From positions 1-8,277 of the forward strand of contig CAJGCI010000080.1 of NCBI GenBank assembly GCA_904501855.1: 8,277 nt of DNA, written 5' to 3'. The notes beneath the pieces are model-generated. The model was not told the DNA's origin, searched no databases, and saw nothing but the letters and a program-made list of their open reading frames with translations. Shown in pieces: positions 5,107 through 8,277 of the stretch. This DNA comes from Oscillospiraceae bacterium. Its GTDB lineage: Bacteria; Bacillota; Clostridia; Oscillospirales; Oscillospiraceae. A program made the translations under genes and the position numbers. Within the stretch, counting starts at the first letter, position 1. Each line of letters begins with the position of its first letter.

Positions 5107-6627
5107 ATGAGACAGGTTAAGATTTTTGACACGACATTGCGCGACGGCGAGCAGTCCCCGGGCTGCAGCATGAACCTCAGCGAGAAGATCGAGATGGCGC
5201 GTCAGCTGGAAAAGCTGGGTGTGGACGTCATTGAGGCCGGCTTCGCCATCGCTTCTCCGATGGACTTCAAAAGCGTTCAGTCCATTGCCGCCAACGTGGA
5301 GAATGCCACGGTGGCAAGTCTCGCACGATGCACCAAGGGCGACATCGACGCGGCATGGGACGCTGTCAAGGAAGCCAAACATCCCCGTATCCATGTGTTC
5401 CTGGCCACCAGTGATATCCACATGGAATACAAGCTGAAGATGACCCGCCAGCAGGTGCTGGACCGCATCACGGAGATGGTCTCCTACGCCAGAAGCAAGT
5501 GCGAGGACATCGAGTTCTCCGCCGAGGATGCCTCCCGCTCCGAACTGGAATTTCTGGCACAGTGCTTTTCCAACGCTGCCGCCGCCGGTGCCACGACGCT
5601 GAACGCGCCGGATACCGTGGGCTATTCCACTCCCAATGAGATGTACAACATGTTCAAGTATCTCAGCGAGAACGTCAAGGGCGTGGAGAACTGCATCCTC
5701 TCCTCTCACTGCCACGATGACCTGGGCATGGCCGTCGCCAACAGCCTCGCCTGTGTGCAGGGCGGCGCCGGTCAGGTGGAATGCACCGTCAACGGTATCG
5801 GCGAACGCGCCGGCAACGCATCTCTCGAAGAGATCGTCATGGCACTGAAGGTCCGCGGAGATTTCTATGACGCGGAGACCGGGATCAACACCCGCCAGAT
5901 CTACAAGAGCAGCAAGCTTCTGAGCAACATCACCGGTGTTCCCATCGCTCCCAGCAAGGCCATCGTCGGAGCCAATGCCTTTGCCCATGAGTCCGGCATC
6001 CATCAGCACGGCGTCCTTGCCAATGCCCAGACCTACGAGATCATGAAATCCAGTGATGTGGGCATCCCGCAGAACAGCATGGTCCTCGGAAAGCACTCCG
6101 GCAAACATGCTCTGAAGGCAAAGCTGGAGGACATGGGATACGATCTCACGGACGAAGAGATCGAGGAAATCTTCGTGCGCTTCAAGAACCTGGCGGACAA
6201 GAAAAAGAACATCACCGGCCGCGATATCGAATCCCTGGTGCTGGACCGCCGTCATACCGGTGTTCCCTCCACGTACGAGCTCATCAGCCATGTGGTCAAT
6301 GTGGGTGACGGTCTTCCCAACACCTCCGTCATCAAGATCCGCCGGGATGATGACAAGATCATGCAGGAAGTGGCCATCGGTTCCGGACCGCTGGATGCTT
6401 CGTTCAAAGCCATCAACCGCATGCTTCACAAGAACATCAAACTGGACAGCTTCAGTCTGAACGCCGTCGGCGAAGGCGAAGACGCTGTCGGTGAGGCCGT
6501 CGTCAAGGTCCGCAGCGAGGATGGAAGAAAGTACACCGGTACCGGTCTTTCCACGGACATCATCGAGTCCTCCATCCGGGCATACATCAACGGCATCAAT
6601 AAAATGGAAGAAGAATCAGAAGATTAA
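5107..6627 (+). CDS. leuA: 2-isopropylmalate synthase
   Basis: The 506-residue protein condenses 2-ketoisovalerate with acetyl-CoA to give 2-isopropylmalate, the first committed step of leucine synthesis. The catalytic TIM barrel (about 1-275) opens with FDTTLRDGEQSPG (7-19), which holds the catalytic Arg12 and metal ligand Asp13. The other metal ligands are His201 and His203 (SSHCHDDLG) and Asn237 (GIGERAGNASLEE). A helical subdomain includes the HESGIHQHG motif. The C-terminal regulatory LeuA domain (about 375-495), which binds leucine for feedback inhibition, is present with the GxGPLDA-type motif (GSGPLDASFKA). The start ATG at 5107 has GGAGG 6 bases upstream (5096-5100). The open frame extends back to 5002 through the T-box terminator, but that part is RNA structure. 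Homocitrate or citramalate synthase are the alternatives; the T-box and the leuCD neighbours favour LeuA. Confidence 0.97.
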   Translation: MRQVKIFDTTLRDGEQSPGCSMNLSEKIEMARQLEKLGVDVIEAGFAIASPMDFKSVQSIAANVENATVASLARCTKGDIDAAWDAVKEAKHPRIHVFLATSDIHMEYKLKMTRQQVLDRITEMVSYARSKCEDIEFSAEDASRSELEFLAQCFSNAAAAGATTLNAPDTVGYSTPNEMYNMFKYLSENVKGVENCILSSHCHDDLGMAVANSLACVQGGAGQVECTVNGIGERAGNASLEEIVMALKVRGDFYDAETGINTRQIYKSSKLLSNITGVPIAPSKAIVGANAFAHESGIHQHGVLANAQTYEIMKSSDVGIPQNSMVLGKHSGKHALKAKLEDMGYDLTDEEIEEIFVRFKNLADKKKNITGRDIESLVLDRRHTGVPSTYELISHVVNVGDGLPNTSVIKIRRDDDKIMQEVAIGSGPLDASFKAINRMLHKNIKLDSFSLNAVGEGEDAVGEAVVKVRSEDGRKYTGTGLSTDIIESSIRAYINGINKMEEESED

Positions 6628-6648
6628 ATACAGGAGGATTTGAGAACA

Positions 6649-7908
6649 ATGGGAATGACCATGACACAGAAGATCCTTGCCGCACACGCAGGACTGGAGG
6701 AAGTCCGCGCCGGTCAGCTGATCCAGGCCAAACTGGATCTGGTGCTGGGCAACGACATCACCTTCCCTGTCGCCATCAATCAGTTTGAGGCGAACGGCTT
6801 CACGTCCGTATTCGACAAGAGCCGTGTGGCAATGGTAATGGATCACTTTGCTCCCAACAAGGACATCAAGGCGGCCACCGGCTGCCAGAAGTGCCGTACC
6901 TTCGCAAAACGTTTTGATATCGACAATTACTTTGACGTGGGCGAGATGGGCATCGAGCATGCCCTGCTCCCGGAAAAAGGCCTGGTAGGTCCCGGCGAAG
7001 CGGTGATCGGCGCCGACTCCCACACCTGCACCTACGGTGCTCTGGGCGCCTTCTCCACCGGCGTGGGCTCCACGGACCTCGGCGCAGCCCTGGCAGTGGG
7101 ATACACCTGGTTCAAGGTCCCCTCCGCCATCCGCGTCAACCTCACCGGATCATTGAAGCCCTTCGTTTCCGGCAAGGACGTGATCCTCACTCTCATCGGC
7201 AAGATCGGGGTGGACGGCGCACGGTACCAGTCTCTGGAGTTTACCGGAGACGGCGTGAAGAGCCTGACCATCTTTGACCGTCTCACCATCTGCAACATGG
7301 CCATTGAGGCCGGTGCCAAAAACGGTATCTTCCCGGTGGATGACATCACCAGAGAATACGTGGCCGGCCGCGTCAACCGCGACTGGACCGCCTATGAGGC
7401 CGACCCGGACGCCGAATACGAACAGACCATCGATCTTGATCTCGGCACTGTGGAATGCACCGTCGCATATCCCCATCTTCCGGAGAACGCGCACAGCGCC
7501 CGGGAAGGCAAAGATATCGCCATCGATCAGATCGTCATCGGCTCCTGCACCAACGGACAGCTGGCGGACATGCAGGCCGCTGCCGCCGTCCTGAAAGGCC
7601 GTCATCTGGCCAAAGGCGTGCGCGGCATCATCATCCCCGCCACGGAGCAGGTCTACCGCGACTGCATCCACCAGGGACTTGTGGACATTTTCCTGGATGC
7701 CGGCTGTATCGTTTCCACTCCCACCTGCGGACCCTGTCTGGGCGGACACATGGGCTGCCTGGCGGCCGGAGAACGATGTGTCTCCACCACCAACCGCAAC
7801 TTCGTAGGACGCATGGGACATGTTGACAGTGAAGTATATCTGGCCTCCCCCGCCGTTGCTGCCGCATCCGGCATCGCAGGCCACATCGCTCATCCTGAGG
7901 AGGTATAA
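6649..7908 (+). CDS. leuC: 3-isopropylmalate dehydratase large subunit
   Basis: The 419-residue protein has the short HacA/LeuC form (about 420 residues, as in many anaerobes and archaea). With LeuD it isomerises 2-isopropylmalate to 3-isopropylmalate through a [4Fe-4S] cluster. Cluster ligands are Cys300 in GSCTNG and Cys360 and Cys363 in PTCGPCLGG. Other aconitase-family motifs are DHFAPNKD (65-72), GADSHTCTYGALGAFSTGVGS and NRNFVGRMGH. Of three nearby ATGs (6649, 6655, 6661), the first is chosen because AGGAGG (6632-6637) lies 11 bases before it and further from the others; a TTG at 6640 would be too close. The gap from leuA is 21 bases. The C-terminal coding end carries the leuD ribosome binding site, so the two subunits are probably translated together. 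Confidence 0.97.
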   Translation: MGMTMTQKILAAHAGLEEVRAGQLIQAKLDLVLGNDITFPVAINQFEANGFTSVFDKSRVAMVMDHFAPNKDIKAATGCQKCRTFAKRFDIDNYFDVGEMGIEHALLPEKGLVGPGEAVIGADSHTCTYGALGAFSTGVGSTDLGAALAVGYTWFKVPSAIRVNLTGSLKPFVSGKDVILTLIGKIGVDGARYQSLEFTGDGVKSLTIFDRLTICNMAIEAGAKNGIFPVDDITREYVAGRVNRDWTAYEADPDAEYEQTIDLDLGTVECTVAYPHLPENAHSAREGKDIAIDQIVIGSCTNGQLADMQAAAAVLKGRHLAKGVRGIIIPATEQVYRDCIHQGLVDIFLDAGCIVSTPTCGPCLGGHMGCLAAGERCVSTTNRNFVGRMGHVDSEVYLASPAVAAASGIAGHIAHPEEV

Positions 7909-7909
7909 G

Positions 7910-8277
7910 ATGGACGCACATGGAATCGCTCACAAATTCGGTGACCACGTTGATACCGACGTCATCATTCCGGCCCGTTATCTGGCCACACAGGACGAAC
8001 AGGAGCTGGCGGCACACTGCATGGAAGACATCGATGCCGATTTCCGCAAGAAATCCAAGGACGGAGACATCATGGTAGCCGGTGCCAACTTCGGCTGCGG
8101 CTCTTCCCGTGAGCACGCCCCCATCGCCATCAAGGCAAGCGGCGTCTCCTGTGTCATCGCGGCAAACTTTGCCCGCATCTTCTACCGCAACGCCATCAAC
8201 ATCGGCCTGCCCATCCTGGAATGCCCGGATGCCAGTGCCGGCATCGATGACGGCGATGAAGTGACGGTGGATTATGA
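7910..8277 (+). CDS. leuD: 3-isopropylmalate dehydratase small subunit (partial, 3' end cut off)
   Basis: The first 122 residues of the small subunit are present; the family is about 163 long, so roughly 40 residues are missing beyond the right edge. It forms the swivelling domain that completes the LeuCD active site. Clear motifs are FGDHVDTDVIIPARYL (10-25), the substrate-binding loop GANFGCGSSREHAPIAIK and FARIFYRNAINIGLPILE. The ATG at 7910 follows the leuC stop by one base, and GAGGAGG (7897-7903) lies 6 bases upstream inside leuC. No frameshift or missing key residue is visible. leuB would be expected further downstream but is not in the window. Confidence 0.97.
   Translation, partial: MDAHGIAHKFGDHVDTDVIIPARYLATQDEQELAAHCMEDIDADFRKKSKDGDIMVAGANFGCGSSREHAPIAIKASGVSCVIAANFARIFYRNAINIGLPILECPDASAGIDDGDEVTVDY

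Noticed and set aside
5020..6429. Long minus-strand open frame (469 codons) opposite leuA
   Set aside because: It mirrors the codon structure of a clearly conserved gene on the other strand. It has no family motifs, and its composition is typical of an antisense shadow.
1..8277. CRISPR arrays, tRNA or rRNA genes, insertion sequences, phage genes
   Set aside because: No repeated spacer pattern, tRNA-like cloverleaf, transposase motif or terminal inverted repeat was seen. The only structured RNA found is the T-box leader.

Overview
The window is a branched-chain amino acid biosynthesis locus. It is most likely from an anaerobic Firmicute of the class Clostridia. The reasons are strong AGGAGG-type ribosome binding sites before nearly every gene, a T-box leader upstream of leuA, a class I (short) KARI, the short two-subunit LeuC/LeuD isopropylmalate isomerase, and a cysteine-rich multi-cluster Fe-S protein. 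The genes are moderately GC-rich and the intergenic regions are AT-richer. No species can be named from the sequence alone.

Layout, left to right: the last codons of ilvB, then ilvN and ilvC, all on the + strand and closed by a strong intrinsic terminator (1670-1697). A convergent terminator for the opposite strand follows (about 1709-1748). Two minus-strand genes come next, read right to left: a ferredoxin-like protein with several cysteine clusters (3592 to 2603) and a DUF92 membrane protein of the phytyl-phosphate-kinase-like family (2565 to 1792). A LysR-type regulator (3783-4691) diverges from them, and a perfect 8-bp inverted repeat with a T-N11-A core lies in the shared 190-bp intergenic region. 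After the regulator come a sigma-A-like promoter, a complete T-box riboswitch (about 4777-5070) and the leuA-leuC-leuD genes. leuD runs off the right edge.

Functionally, IlvB/IlvN (acetohydroxyacid synthase) and IlvC (ketol-acid reductoisomerase) carry out the first two common steps of valine, leucine and isoleucine synthesis. LeuA, LeuC and LeuD divert 2-ketoisovalerate towards leucine. The T-box, whose most plausible specifier codon is CUG (Leu), should let uncharged tRNA-Leu switch on leuACD alone. The ilv part is separated from it by terminators and by the divergent Fe-S/DUF92/LysR module. That central module is the least explained part of the window: its genes have recognisable families but no known joint pathway, and the LysR protein may control it rather than the amino acid genes.
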